Shown here piece after piece: positions 35,401 to 44,221 of a DNA stretch of 64,000 bases; position 1 is the first letter of the stretch, and each line of letters starts with the position of its first letter. The translations under genes and the position numbers were made by a program. Under the pieces are notes generated by a model. That model was given only the letters and a program-made list of their open reading frames with translations, was not told where the DNA came from and made no database searches. The DNA is taken from NCBI GenBank assembly GCA_016342325.1, contig JAEINR010000020.1:1-64000 (forward strand), read 5' to 3'. Source of the DNA: Desulfobacterium sp. (GTDB taxonomy: Bacteria > Desulfobacterota > Desulfobacteria > Desulfobacterales > Desulfobacteraceae).

Positions 35401-36945
35401 ATGGACAACGGTTTCAAAAAAGCTGACCCGGCCCACCACGATTTCCAGTACCTGGAAGATCTGTCCACGGCCTACTGGTATTCCCAGGTGCTGTTCACCG
35501 CCCTGGAACTTGAGGTGTTCAAGTGCCTTGACCAAGGGATTTCCACACTCCCTGACCTTGCAAAGGCCATGGATTGCCGTGAACCCGAACTGTTCCGGCT
35601 CCTCAGGGCCATGGAAACCATGGCCCTTGTCTGCCACGACAGAAATGTCTGCCACGACAGGGACCACTGGTACAACGCCCAGGTCTCCTCCCTGTTTCTC
35701 GTGCCTGGCAAGGACGGATACATGGGAGCATTTTTCCTCTACCGAAAATACATGGCACCCAACTGGGAAAAACTGTTAGACAAGGTCTCCCCCAGGGAGC
35801 AACCAAAGGCCGAGGATCTCGACTACAAGGAACGCAACCGCCGCTATGTGAAATCCATGGACACCCTGGTGAAACAAAAGGCGCCGGAGATTGCCGACCT
35901 TATGGCAAGGGAAAATGCCATGGGACCGATCCTGGATGTGGGCGGCGGATCGGGCAGTCTTGCCCGGGCGATCCTGGCAAAGTGTCCGGGCACCAAAGCC
36001 GTGCTCTTCGACCTTGAAGAAGTCATTGAAGCGGCCCGGGAGATCTATCCTGGCAAGAGTGCCTGGAAGGGCATCACCCCCATGTCCGGGGACTTCAGGA
36101 CCCATGAATTCGACCAAAAATTCGGCCTGATCCTGTTGAGCAACTTTCTCCATGCCTATGGCCCGGACGAGGCAAAGGAACTCCTCCAACGGGCCGTGTC
36201 CCTGCTCAAACCCGACGGCATGGTCGTGATCCACGACTATTTTCCGGACCGTTCCGGCAGATCCCCCCAGAAAGGGGCACTCTACGATCTCTCCATGATG
36301 CTCAACACCTTTAACGGCGCCTGCCACTCCGTCGCCACCATTGGGGCCTGGCTGGAAGCGCTGGGGGTGACGCCGGTGGAGACCATTGATCTTGCCACCG
36401 ACACCGCCATCATGGTGGGAAGGGGCAGCGGCACCCTCAAGGGCCCCCAGGCAACCCTTTGTGACATGGCCCTGTCACTAGGGTTTGACAGGGCCGTTCC
36501 CCTCCGGCCGGACCAGGTGGCCACGGCCCCCTGGGTGCGGATGAAATGCCGGTTTGGCTGTGCCGGATTCGGCAACAATCTCCAATGCCCCCCCCAAACC
36601 GTGGACCACGACAAAACCCGGATCCTGCTGGACGACTACACAACTGCCGTCCTGGTCCAGGGGGAACCCCCGGGCAACGACTTCCATCAGCGGCTGCTCA
36701 AACTTGAAAAAACAGCGTTTCTGGCAGGGTTTCACAAGGCGTTCGTGTTCGGGGCAGGCCCGTGTCCTGTCTGCCCCTCCTGCCCGGAAACCGGCATCTG
36801 CCGCCACCCGGACCAGGCACGGCCAGCCATGGAAGCCTCGGGCATCGATGTCTACACCACGGCCCGGAACGCAGGATTGAGTCTCACCCCTGTTAAAGAG
36901 AAACATAACTATGTCAAATATATCGGGCTTCTGGTCCTGGAGTAA
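35401..36945 (+). CDS. O-methyltransferase fused to DUF2284 cysteine-rich domain (BzaC-like)
   Basis: A 514-residue fusion. Residues about 12-110 form a winged-helix dimerisation part. About 160-330 is a SAM-dependent O-methyltransferase (motif I GPILDVGGGSGSLARAI, then VVIHDYFPD). Residues about 345-514 match DUF2284 (predicted metal-binding), with KCRFGCAGFGNNLQCPP and PCPVCPSCPETGICRHP giving many Cys ligands. It sits second in a B12-riboswitch operon just before two radical-SAM genes. Known anaerobic DMB pathways use BzaC to O-methylate 5-hydroxybenzimidazole; this fits by context and fold only. The fused Cys domain is the unusual part. Confidence 0.72.
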   Translation: MDNGFKKADPAHHDFQYLEDLSTAYWYSQVLFTALELEVFKCLDQGISTLPDLAKAMDCREPELFRLLRAMETMALVCHDRNVCHDRDHWYNAQVSSLFLVPGKDGYMGAFFLYRKYMAPNWEKLLDKVSPREQPKAEDLDYKERNRRYVKSMDTLVKQKAPEIADLMARENAMGPILDVGGGSGSLARAILAKCPGTKAVLFDLEEVIEAAREIYPGKSAWKGITPMSGDFRTHEFDQKFGLILLSNFLHAYGPDEAKELLQRAVSLLKPDGMVVIHDYFPDRSGRSPQKGALYDLSMMLNTFNGACHSVATIGAWLEALGVTPVETIDLATDTAIMVGRGSGTLKGPQATLCDMALSLGFDRAVPLRPDQVATAPWVRMKCRFGCAGFGNNLQCPPQTVDHDKTRILLDDYTTAVLVQGEPPGNDFHQRLLKLEKTAFLAGFHKAFVFGAGPCPVCPSCPETGICRHPDQARPAMEASGIDVYTTARNAGLSLTPVKEKHNYVKYIGLLVLE

Positions 36946-36951
36946 TCATAG

Positions 36952-38283
36952 ATGAAAATATTGCTGGTACAACTTCCCACCTCCCACCTGGGTGCCGGGG
37001 AAAGGGTCTATCCGTTAGGCCTCTCCAGGCTGTCAAGCACCCTGCCCCCCCACCACGACAAACAGGTGCTGGACATGAACATCGCCATGGATCCCTGGCC
37101 CGAGCTCAAGCAGAAGATCCAAGCGTTCCAACCCCAGGCCATTGCCCTCTCGTTTCGGAACCTCGACCCCCTGGCTGGCCACCAGGCCTCCTATCTCTCC
37201 TCCCTCAAAACAGGGGCGAGCCTTGCAAGAACCCTGGCGCCCCAGGCAAAGATCCTGGCAGGGGGACCTGGGTTTTCCCTGTTCGCCAAACGGCTAATGG
37301 AAGAGGTGCCGGAACTGGACATGGGCCTCAAGGGGGAAGGAGAACTCATCTTCCCCAGCCTGTTTGAGCCGGATGTGGATCCGGCCGACATCCCCGGCAT
37401 CATCTGGCGAAACAAAGCCGGTCTTGTGGAAAACCCCATGGGACCGAAGATATCCATGGACGAATTACCCCCCATGGATGTTGACGCCTTCCCGCCCCTC
37501 TCCTACACCGAAGGCAACGCCTATATCGCCGCGGTGGGCATCGAGGGCAAACGGGGCTGCGACCTCTGGTGCGGCTACTGCCTCTACCCCTTTCTCGGGG
37601 GCTGCACCATGCGCCTGCGCCATCCTTCCAAGATCGTGGACGAGATGGCGTTCCTGAACCGGGAATTCGGGATCAAGCTCTTTCATTTTACCGATTCCGT
37701 GGTAAACCGTCCCCAGGAACACTTTGAAGCCCTCTGCCGGGAGCTGGTCAACCGAAATCTGGACCTTTCCTGGACCGGATTCTTCCGGGAGGATTCCATC
37801 ACCCGGGAAAACCTTGACCTTGCCCAAAAGGCAGGATGCGTGGCCATCTACTTTTCAGGGGACAGCCTCACGGACCACGGCCTAAAACTGCTGAACAAGC
37901 AAATGACCAAACAGGATATCTTTAATGCCGCAAAACTCACAGCGGACAACGGCATTCTCACCATGTGCCATTTTCTGCTCAACCTTCCCGGAGAAGGAGA
38001 CAAGGAGAGAATAGAAACCAGACAGACCCTGGACCAGCTTCTGGAGATCCACGCCAACGCCGGGAACCTGGGGGCGGTGATATTCAACCATGTGAGGCTC
38101 TACCCCGGAGCGCCTTTGACAAAACGGCTGATAAACTCCGGGGCCCTGGCCACGGATACGGATTTTCTCTATCCCGTGTACCACAACCCGGAAGCCCACG
38201 CCCACCTTCTCCACGAACTCGATGCCCGCTGCCACAGGGCCGGGGTTTATTCCCGGCTGAAACTTCCCATGGAGGCCCAATGA
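36952..38283 (+). CDS. Radical-SAM protein with B12-binding-type N-terminal fold (BzaD-like)
   Basis: A 443-residue enzyme. Residues 1-140 resemble a B12-binding Rossmann domain without the DxHxxG motif (LLVQLPTSHLGAGERVYPLG, AGGPGFS, GEGE). The radical-SAM cluster motif is KRGCDLWCGYC (about residues 201-208, CxxxCxxC), followed by a TIM-barrel part with HFTDSVVNRP. It is the third gene of the B12-riboswitch operon, six bases after the methyltransferase. BzaD of the benzimidazole pathway is a comparable methylating radical-SAM enzyme. The match is by context and architecture. Confidence 0.7.
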   Translation: MKILLVQLPTSHLGAGERVYPLGLSRLSSTLPPHHDKQVLDMNIAMDPWPELKQKIQAFQPQAIALSFRNLDPLAGHQASYLSSLKTGASLARTLAPQAKILAGGPGFSLFAKRLMEEVPELDMGLKGEGELIFPSLFEPDVDPADIPGIIWRNKAGLVENPMGPKISMDELPPMDVDAFPPLSYTEGNAYIAAVGIEGKRGCDLWCGYCLYPFLGGCTMRLRHPSKIVDEMAFLNREFGIKLFHFTDSVVNRPQEHFEALCRELVNRNLDLSWTGFFREDSITRENLDLAQKAGCVAIYFSGDSLTDHGLKLLNKQMTKQDIFNAAKLTADNGILTMCHFLLNLPGEGDKERIETRQTLDQLLEIHANAGNLGAVIFNHVRLYPGAPLTKRLINSGALATDTDFLYPVYHNPEAHAHLLHELDARCHRAGVYSRLKLPMEAQ

Positions 38284-39773
38284 AGATCCTAATCCTCGAA
38301 CACCCGAGAATGATCTCGGAAAAGCGGTTCAACGACATCGCCAACACCCCCCTCTGGTCCTGCCTCATGGGGGGTTACGCCGCAGCCATGCTTGAAAGCG
38401 CAGGGTTTGACACCTGCTTCATGGACGCTGCCGGTAAGCGGTGGCCCTTTGAACGGGCCGAAAAGGAGATCCTGGACCTTGATCCCGATCTATTGTGCGT
38501 CAATGCCGTCTACTTTTGGGAGCACACCCCCCGGCTGTTCGACCTCTTTACCCGGCTCCGGGCCAAGGGATTTTCAGGCCACATCAACCTGTTCGGCTTC
38601 TTTCCCAGTCTGGTGTTCCAGGAGATCCTTGCCACGGCAAGGGAGGTGGACTCCATTGCCGTGGGAGAATTTGAGCACACCCTTGTGGCCCTTGCCTCAA
38701 CCCTTGATAACGCCGGGAAGATCACCGGCATTCCCGGGCTGGCCGTTAACAGTGCCCTTGATCCCAACACCTTTCAATCGAGACCCCCTGAAAAAGATCC
38801 GGACATCTTCCCTGTTCCCCTGCGGCCCTCCCTTGAAGGCACGGTTTCCCTCCTTTCAAGCCGGGGCTGCTACAACCATTGCAGCTTTTGTCCCGTGCCC
38901 TCGTATTACAACCAGGGTCCCCTGTGGCGGGGCCGCACCCCGGAAGAGATCGCATTGGAGATGCAACCCCTTGTGGAAAGGGGCGCAAAGGAATTTTATT
39001 TTGTGGATCCCAATTTCATCGGTCCCGGTAAAAAGGGAAAACAACGGATACTCAAACTCATGGCCCTGATCAAGCCCATGAAGATCCGCTTTGGCATGGA
39101 GACCCGGCCCTCGGACCTGGACGACGAAATCCTCCACCACCTTGTGGAAGCAGGCTTCACCTCCCTTCTCATGGGCATTGAGAGCGGATCGGAACAGGTG
39201 CTGGGAAAGATCAACAAGAGCGCCGGGCCCTCCCAGGGAACCGAGGCCATTGAGTTGTGCCGGCGCCACGGCATCGAGCCGGAGGTGGGGTTTCTCATGT
39301 TTGTCCAGGACGCAACCCTTCAGGATCTGAGGAACAACATCGACTTTTTAATGGCCAACACCCTCCTGGATCGCCTGGAACGAACAGCCAACCTGTTGTG
39401 CCACTGCCAGATCGTGCTAAAAGGCACCGCAGCCTACACCGAGTTTGAACGGGAAGGCCGCCTGGTCAAGAGCGGCCTCTTCGGATTCGAAGGAGAGGTG
39501 ACCTTTGTCGATGACGGGGTAAGGTGGATGTCGAAATTGGTGGTGGCGGCCTGCCACACCATTCTCAGAAGTATGGGGGATCCCGACTCCCCCGTGTACT
39601 TTGCCAAGGCGGAGTCAGGGGTATCCAAACGGGCCAACGCCTATCTGGTCGCTCTTTTTTTCAGGCTCCTGGACCAGGCGGAGACCGGCAACATGGGCGG
39701 CGATATCAGGGCGCTGACAGACGGCATCAACCAGGAGATCAGGACCATTTTAGACGCCGAGATGATCCGATAG
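38280..39773 (+). CDS. Radical-SAM protein with B12-binding-type N-terminal fold (BzaE-like)
   Basis: A 497-residue enzyme starting at the ATG overlapping the previous stop (ATGA). Residues 1-170 are a B12-binding-type fold (MKILILEHPRMISEKRFND; also VGEFEHTL). The radical-SAM motif SSRGCYNHCSFCPVPS (cysteines about residues 199, 203 and 206) is followed by VERGAKEFYFVDPNF. It is last in the operon. A second radical-SAM methylase in the same cluster would fit BzaE, which completes dimethylbenzimidazole, but no bzaA/B/F gene making the ring is in the window. Confidence 0.7.
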   Translation: MKILILEHPRMISEKRFNDIANTPLWSCLMGGYAAAMLESAGFDTCFMDAAGKRWPFERAEKEILDLDPDLLCVNAVYFWEHTPRLFDLFTRLRAKGFSGHINLFGFFPSLVFQEILATAREVDSIAVGEFEHTLVALASTLDNAGKITGIPGLAVNSALDPNTFQSRPPEKDPDIFPVPLRPSLEGTVSLLSSRGCYNHCSFCPVPSYYNQGPLWRGRTPEEIALEMQPLVERGAKEFYFVDPNFIGPGKKGKQRILKLMALIKPMKIRFGMETRPSDLDDEILHHLVEAGFTSLLMGIESGSEQVLGKINKSAGPSQGTEAIELCRRHGIEPEVGFLMFVQDATLQDLRNNIDFLMANTLLDRLERTANLLCHCQIVLKGTAAYTEFEREGRLVKSGLFGFEGEVTFVDDGVRWMSKLVVAACHTILRSMGDPDSPVYFAKAESGVSKRANAYLVALFFRLLDQAETGNMGGDIRALTDGINQEIRTILDAEMIR

Positions 39774-39852
39774 ACGATCCTAGGGACTTAGCCGAGGGGG
39801 GGCTTCCCAGGAACTATCCCGGGGACTATCCTAGTGGGAATCCAAGGCAAAA

Positions 39853-40761
39853 CTATCCCAGGGCGACGCAGACGAGCCCAAGGGAGATGACGGAAATGCC
39901 CACAAGCTTGGGCAGGGCCCGTTGCTCCTTCAACACCAGCACCCCGAGTGCGGTGCCAAGGGGAATGCTCAGCTGGCGAAAGGCCACCACATAGGTGACA
40001 TTGTCGGCAAGGGTCATTGCCATCAACACGAGACTGTAGGTGGCGGTGACACCGATGCCGGCAATGACCGTATTCCTGAGCCGGTGGCGCCAGATCTCCC
40101 TGACCCTTTTACGTCCCCTTTTCTTGGGAAGGGTCATGACCATGAGAAAAAAAATGGCAAACCCATTCTGAAAAAAAAGATAAAGCAGGGAGATATTACA
40201 GAACCGAAGATCCCCCTCCAGGGCGGGAACCAAGATGGACAGGGCAACATCGTCCACCACAGAGTAGCCAGCCGTGGTGCAGGCCACCACCAGGGCCATC
40301 AGGGAGGAGGCGTTGGCGTAAGACTTTAACCGGACATCCCGGAACCGCGCCATGGGCAAAACAACGCTTCCCGCAACAATGGCAGCCACCCCCATGAGAC
40401 AGAGCCCGGAGATCTCCGCTCCCTTGCCAAGGGCCAGGGATGCCAGGACCACCAGGACCAGGGGAAACGAACGGGAAATGGGATAGGCCACGGACATCTC
40501 ACCATGGCGGTAGGTAAAGGCCAGGGTCACGTAATAAAGGGCCTGGAACAACCCCCCCAGGGCGGTGAGCAGCCAGGCATGAAGGGAAATCTTGGGGGCA
40601 AGGGGTAACCAGAAGATCACCACGGGTACCATCATGACGCTGCCAAAGGCGGTGGCAACAAGGAAAAATGCGGCATCCGGGTTCTCATGCTTGCCAAGGA
40701 GATTCCAGCCGGCATGCATCACAGCGGAAACGGTGATCAGGATCAGAGCAACAAGGTTCAA
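39853..40761 (-). CDS. EamA/DMT-family transporter
   Basis: A membrane protein with about ten helices in two EamA repeats, for example VSAVMHAGWNLLGK (first helix) and VTYVVAFRQLSIPLGTALGV near the C-terminus. The TTG at 40761 preceded by GGGAGAG is preferred (302 residues); an ATG at 40827 is in frame but lacks a ribosome site and adds an atypical N-terminus. It is convergent with the riboswitch operon, so it is not co-controlled by it. The exported metabolite is unknown. Confidence 0.82.
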   Translation of the reverse strand: MNLVALILITVSAVMHAGWNLLGKHENPDAAFFLVATAFGSVMMVPVVIFWLPLAPKISLHAWLLTALGGLFQALYYVTLAFTYRHGEMSVAYPISRSFPLVLVVLASLALGKGAEISGLCLMGVAAIVAGSVVLPMARFRDVRLKSYANASSLMALVVACTTAGYSVVDDVALSILVPALEGDLRFCNISLLYLFFQNGFAIFFLMVMTLPKKRGRKRVREIWRHRLRNTVIAGIGVTATYSLVLMAMTLADNVTYVVAFRQLSIPLGTALGVLVLKEQRALPKLVGISVISLGLVCVALG

Positions 40762-40969
40762 AACGACTCTCCCGGATGGGGTTAAATTAACACTCGCTCC
40801 CCAGGCAAGGGTACTGCCAGGGATCAACAGAATAGACTTCTATACAACCCAAGCCAGGGTGTCAAGCAAACGATAGCTGTTTGCACTCACAATTGATACC
40901 TATTCCCTATTTTAACAAGAAATGGGGTCGATTTAAATGCCCAGCGCTATAAGTTATTTAAGTTCTTCC

Positions 40970-40999
40970 TTGACTTTAAAATGACAATTTGGCTATAGT
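40970..40999 (+). promoter_or_regulatory. Candidate promoter for the DUF3141 gene
   Basis: TTGACT (40970-40975), 18-base spacer, TATAGT (40994-40999): one of the better sigma-70-like matches in the window. It is 200 bases before the start codon, so it gives a long leader. Confidence 0.6.
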
Positions 41000-41066
41000 T
41001 TTTAGGATCAAAGCACCCGATCAATTCCGTAGATTAACAATTAAATTCGCACACACCACCATCGAA

Positions 41067-41107
41067 CCGGTTCCATGGCATCCCCATGAACCGGGGATTT
41101 TCTTTTT
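41067..41107 (+). promoter_or_regulatory. Terminator-like hairpin in the DUF3141 leader
   Basis: ATCCCC (41080-41085) pairs with GGGGAT (41093-41098), followed by TTTCTTTTTG. An alternative hairpin uses CCGGTTCCATGG with CCATGAACCGG (about 41067-41094) and is mutually exclusive with it. It could be an attenuator or the end of a short transcript from the promoter at 40970. Confidence 0.5.
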
Positions 41108-41199
41108 GTTATTGTCAACCGCCGGGCACAGCGTCAGCCCCCCGTGGCTATGAATGGCGTTTCACGTTTCGGCCAACAACGAGATCACAGGAGGAAGAC

Positions 41200-43428
41200 A
41201 TGGAACAACAGCAACCGACCACAGCGGTTTCAGGACCCCCCCTTTTTAACGACGCATGGGAATACGTTGACGATGCATGGCAGCGATCAATTCTGTTCAT
41301 GGACGTCTTGCGAAAACGGGGAGACATATACCATGAGCACATGGCCCAGGGCAACCCACCGGTTCTCACCTTTGACTACAAGATCGTCATGGATGGAAGA
41401 GAATTTGACAAGCCGGTGAACTTTGCCCTGGTCAAGATCATCGACCGTCGTAACCAGCCCGTGTTCAAGAAAGAGGACGATGAAGAACGAAGGGCCGTTC
41501 AGGTGGACGAGACCACCCGGACCACCAAATCCATACGGCGCCCCATCGTGATCATCGATCCCAGGGCGGGCCACGGACCGGGCATCGGCGGTTCCAAGCG
41601 GGACTCGGAGATCGGCGTCGCCCTTGTCCTAGGCCATCCCGTCTATTTCATACTTTTTTTCCCCAACCCGGAACCGGGTCAGACCCTGGCCGATGTCCAG
41701 CGCAGCCAGGTGAAATTCATCGAAGAGATCGGCCGCCTTCACCCGGATGCAGACAAACCCGCCCTCATCGGCAATTGCCAGGGGGGATGGGCTTCGGCCC
41801 TGATAGGGGCCGACCGGCCCGACATCACCGGCCCCCTGGTGTTCAACGGCTCCCCCCTCTCCTACTGGGCCGGGGTGGACGGTAAAAACCCCATGCGATA
41901 CAAGGGCGGACTCACCGGCGGCACCTGGATGGCCTCCTTGTGGAGCGATCTTGGCGGGGGAAAATTTGACGGGGCAAACCTTGTGTCGGGATTTGAAGAC
42001 CTGAACCCGTCAAACACCTTCTGGACAAAGCAGTATAACGTCTACGCCAAGGTAGATACAGAGGAGAAACGCTACCTGGAGTTTGAGCGATGGTGGAACG
42101 GTTACTACTACATGACAGCGGAGGAGATCCGCTTTATCGTGGCCAACCTCTTTGTGGGTAACCGGCTGGAGCAGGGACTCCTTGAACTGGATGAGGAGAC
42201 CCGAATAGACCTGAAAAATATAAATGACCCGATTCTTGTATTTGCATCAAGCGGAGACAATATCACCCCTCCCCAGCAGGCCCTCAACTGGATCGTCAGG
42301 GTCTGGGAATCGGTGGAAGGGCTCAAGAACCAGGGCCAGGTGGTGGTCTACCTTGTCCACAAGACCATTGGCCACCTGGGTATCTTTGTATCAACCAAGG
42401 TCTCTAAAAAGGAGCACACAGAGATCATCGGCAGTATTGACCTTATGGAATATCTGAGCCCGGGCCTCTACGAGATGGTCATTGATGAAGGTGAAGACTT
42501 CAGTGAAACAGGCGACTACAAGGTCAAGTTTGAAGAGCGCGTCATGGATGACATCCTTGCCCTGGATGACGGGAATCTGGACGAAGAGGATTTCCGCGCG
42601 GTATCGGCCGTGTCGGACTTTAACGACGAATTCTACCAGACCTTTTTAAGCCCCTGGGTCAAGTGGTTTACAACGGAATCTTCCGCGGAAATGCTGAGAC
42701 AGGCCAATCCACTTCGCTGGTCCCGGTCTGCGTTTTCAGAGAAGAACCCCTGGATGGCCCCGTTCAAGGCCTGGGCCCCCCTGGTGAAGGAGAACCGGCG
42801 CCAGGTATCCCAGGACAACCTGTTTCTCTCCCTGGAAAAGAGCAACGCCAAGGCAGTGGCAGGAATTTGGGACGCCTTTCGGGATATCCGGGACGACGCC
42901 CAGGAGTTCTGCTTCAAGACCATCTACGGCAACGCCTTTGTCCGGGATTCGTTTGAAGGGCGCATCAACGAGATCTCGGCAAAAGAGGATAAACTGAAAA
43001 AAGAGATGGAGAAGCAGGGCAATAAAAAGAAACGACAAGAACAGAAAAAAATGCGCGCCGACATGGAGAAAGGGGGATTTGTCAAGGGGCTGTTTCGGCT
43101 GATGGCGGGGTTGATTGGTGTGGACCACACCTTTGAACAGGAGGAGCTCAAATACATCCGCAAGCTTGTCACCATCCACAATATCATGAGCAACAGCAGC
43201 GAAGCCGACCTGAAACAGCAGATGCTCGAACAGGTGAAGCTGCTTCAGTTTGACGAGGAGCGGGCCATCGCAGTCATTCCCAAGCTTATACGGGGAGCGG
43301 AGAACCGGTTGACAGCCATTCAGATGCTTGAAGCCCTGAATGAGACAGACACAATTGACACAAAGGATGCAACCCAGTTTATGAATAAGGTAAGAGCCAT
43401 GCTGGACGACAAAAAAACGTTGTCCTAG
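41200..43428 (+). CDS. DUF3141-type alpha/beta hydrolase (PHA synthase-like)
   Basis: A 742-residue soluble protein; the ATG at 41200 is preceded by AGGAGGAAG. The alpha/beta-hydrolase part carries a PHA-synthase-like lipase box GNCQGG with nucleophile C193, a likely Asp in ASSGDNITPP and His in TIGHLGIF. The last 200 residues are helical and charged (KKEMEKQGNKKKRQEQKK region). This is the DUF3141 family, whose activity is not well established; polyhydroxyalkanoate handling is the usual suggestion. It is a monocistronic-looking gene with its own promoter and convergent to the metallo-hydrolase. Confidence 0.85.
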   Translation: MEQQQPTTAVSGPPLFNDAWEYVDDAWQRSILFMDVLRKRGDIYHEHMAQGNPPVLTFDYKIVMDGREFDKPVNFALVKIIDRRNQPVFKKEDDEERRAVQVDETTRTTKSIRRPIVIIDPRAGHGPGIGGSKRDSEIGVALVLGHPVYFILFFPNPEPGQTLADVQRSQVKFIEEIGRLHPDADKPALIGNCQGGWASALIGADRPDITGPLVFNGSPLSYWAGVDGKNPMRYKGGLTGGTWMASLWSDLGGGKFDGANLVSGFEDLNPSNTFWTKQYNVYAKVDTEEKRYLEFERWWNGYYYMTAEEIRFIVANLFVGNRLEQGLLELDEETRIDLKNINDPILVFASSGDNITPPQQALNWIVRVWESVEGLKNQGQVVVYLVHKTIGHLGIFVSTKVSKKEHTEIIGSIDLMEYLSPGLYEMVIDEGEDFSETGDYKVKFEERVMDDILALDDGNLDEEDFRAVSAVSDFNDEFYQTFLSPWVKWFTTESSAEMLRQANPLRWSRSAFSEKNPWMAPFKAWAPLVKENRRQVSQDNLFLSLEKSNAKAVAGIWDAFRDIRDDAQEFCFKTIYGNAFVRDSFEGRINEISAKEDKLKKEMEKQGNKKKRQEQKKMRADMEKGGFVKGLFRLMAGLIGVDHTFEQEELKYIRKLVTIHNIMSNSSEADLKQQMLEQVKLLQFDEERAIAVIPKLIRGAENRLTAIQMLEALNETDTIDTKDATQFMNKVRAMLDDKKTLS

Positions 43429-43441
43429 GGGATGAAGCGGC

Positions 43442-44221
43442 TCACAGATCGATAAGGGCGCCAGGCAGATCGGGCCTTGCGACTTCAACCCCGATATGGG
43501 GGGAGTCCAGGGCTTCGGTCATCACCTGGAGGGCCTTTTCAGGGCAATTGTTCTGTTCGCTTAAATGGGCCAGGATCACATGGGCAAGGGCCGGGGTTCT
43601 CACATCACAGACAAGGGCTGCCGCTTCCTGGTTGGAGAGGTGGCCCCTTCGACTCTTGACCCGCTGTTTCAGATACCAGGGATAGGGACCGATATTGAGC
43701 AGGTGGGGATCGTGGTTCGCTTCCACATAGAGAAGATTGCATCCGCGAAGGTGCTGGCGCACAAGATTCGTGGCAATGCCGAGATCCGTTGCAATACCAA
43801 GCTTTGCGCTACCGTGCTCAACCGTCATCCCCAAGGGGTCAGCGGCATCATGGGAGATGGAAAAGGGATTGATGGTCAACTCCCCGATCTCAAACCGGGT
43901 GCCACAGGCGAAAAGATTGACCTGATCAACCTTCCCCAGCTTGGCTTCAGCCGCCAGGTGGGTCTTTAAATTGAGGTAAAGGGGGATGTTGTAACGCCGG
44001 CTCAATATGCCTGCGGCCTGGATGTGGTCCGTGTGCTCATGGGTCACCACCACGGCGGAGAGGTTATCGGGCGAAAGCGCTTTGGCACGCATCCTCCGCT
44101 CAAGTTCCACACCGGAAAACCCGGCGTCAACAAGAATGGAGGTGGTTCCGCCCGACACAAACACAGAATTGCCCCTGCTGCCACTTGCCAGGGGGCAGAT
44201 GGATAAGCAGGGGCTTTTCAC
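43442..44221 (-). CDS. Metallo-beta-lactamase-fold hydrolase (YycJ/WalJ-like)
   Basis: A 259-residue protein with the metal motif VTHEHTDHIQAAG (HxHxDH, about residues 59-71), plus SISHDAADPLG and HLSEQNN histidines. The N-terminal CPLASGSRGNSVFV is typical of the YycJ-type MBL group. It starts at a GTG (44221) whose first base is the last base of the pnp stop codon, so it is translated right after pnp. The substrate is unknown, possibly nucleic acid related. Confidence 0.85.
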   Translation of the reverse strand: MKSPCLSICPLASGSRGNSVFVSGGTTSILVDAGFSGVELERRMRAKALSPDNLSAVVVTHEHTDHIQAAGILSRRYNIPLYLNLKTHLAAEAKLGKVDQVNLFACGTRFEIGELTINPFSISHDAADPLGMTVEHGSAKLGIATDLGIATNLVRQHLRGCNLLYVEANHDPHLLNIGPYPWYLKQRVKSRRGHLSNQEAAALVCDVRTPALAHVILAHLSEQNNCPEKALQVMTEALDSPHIGVEVARPDLPGALIDL

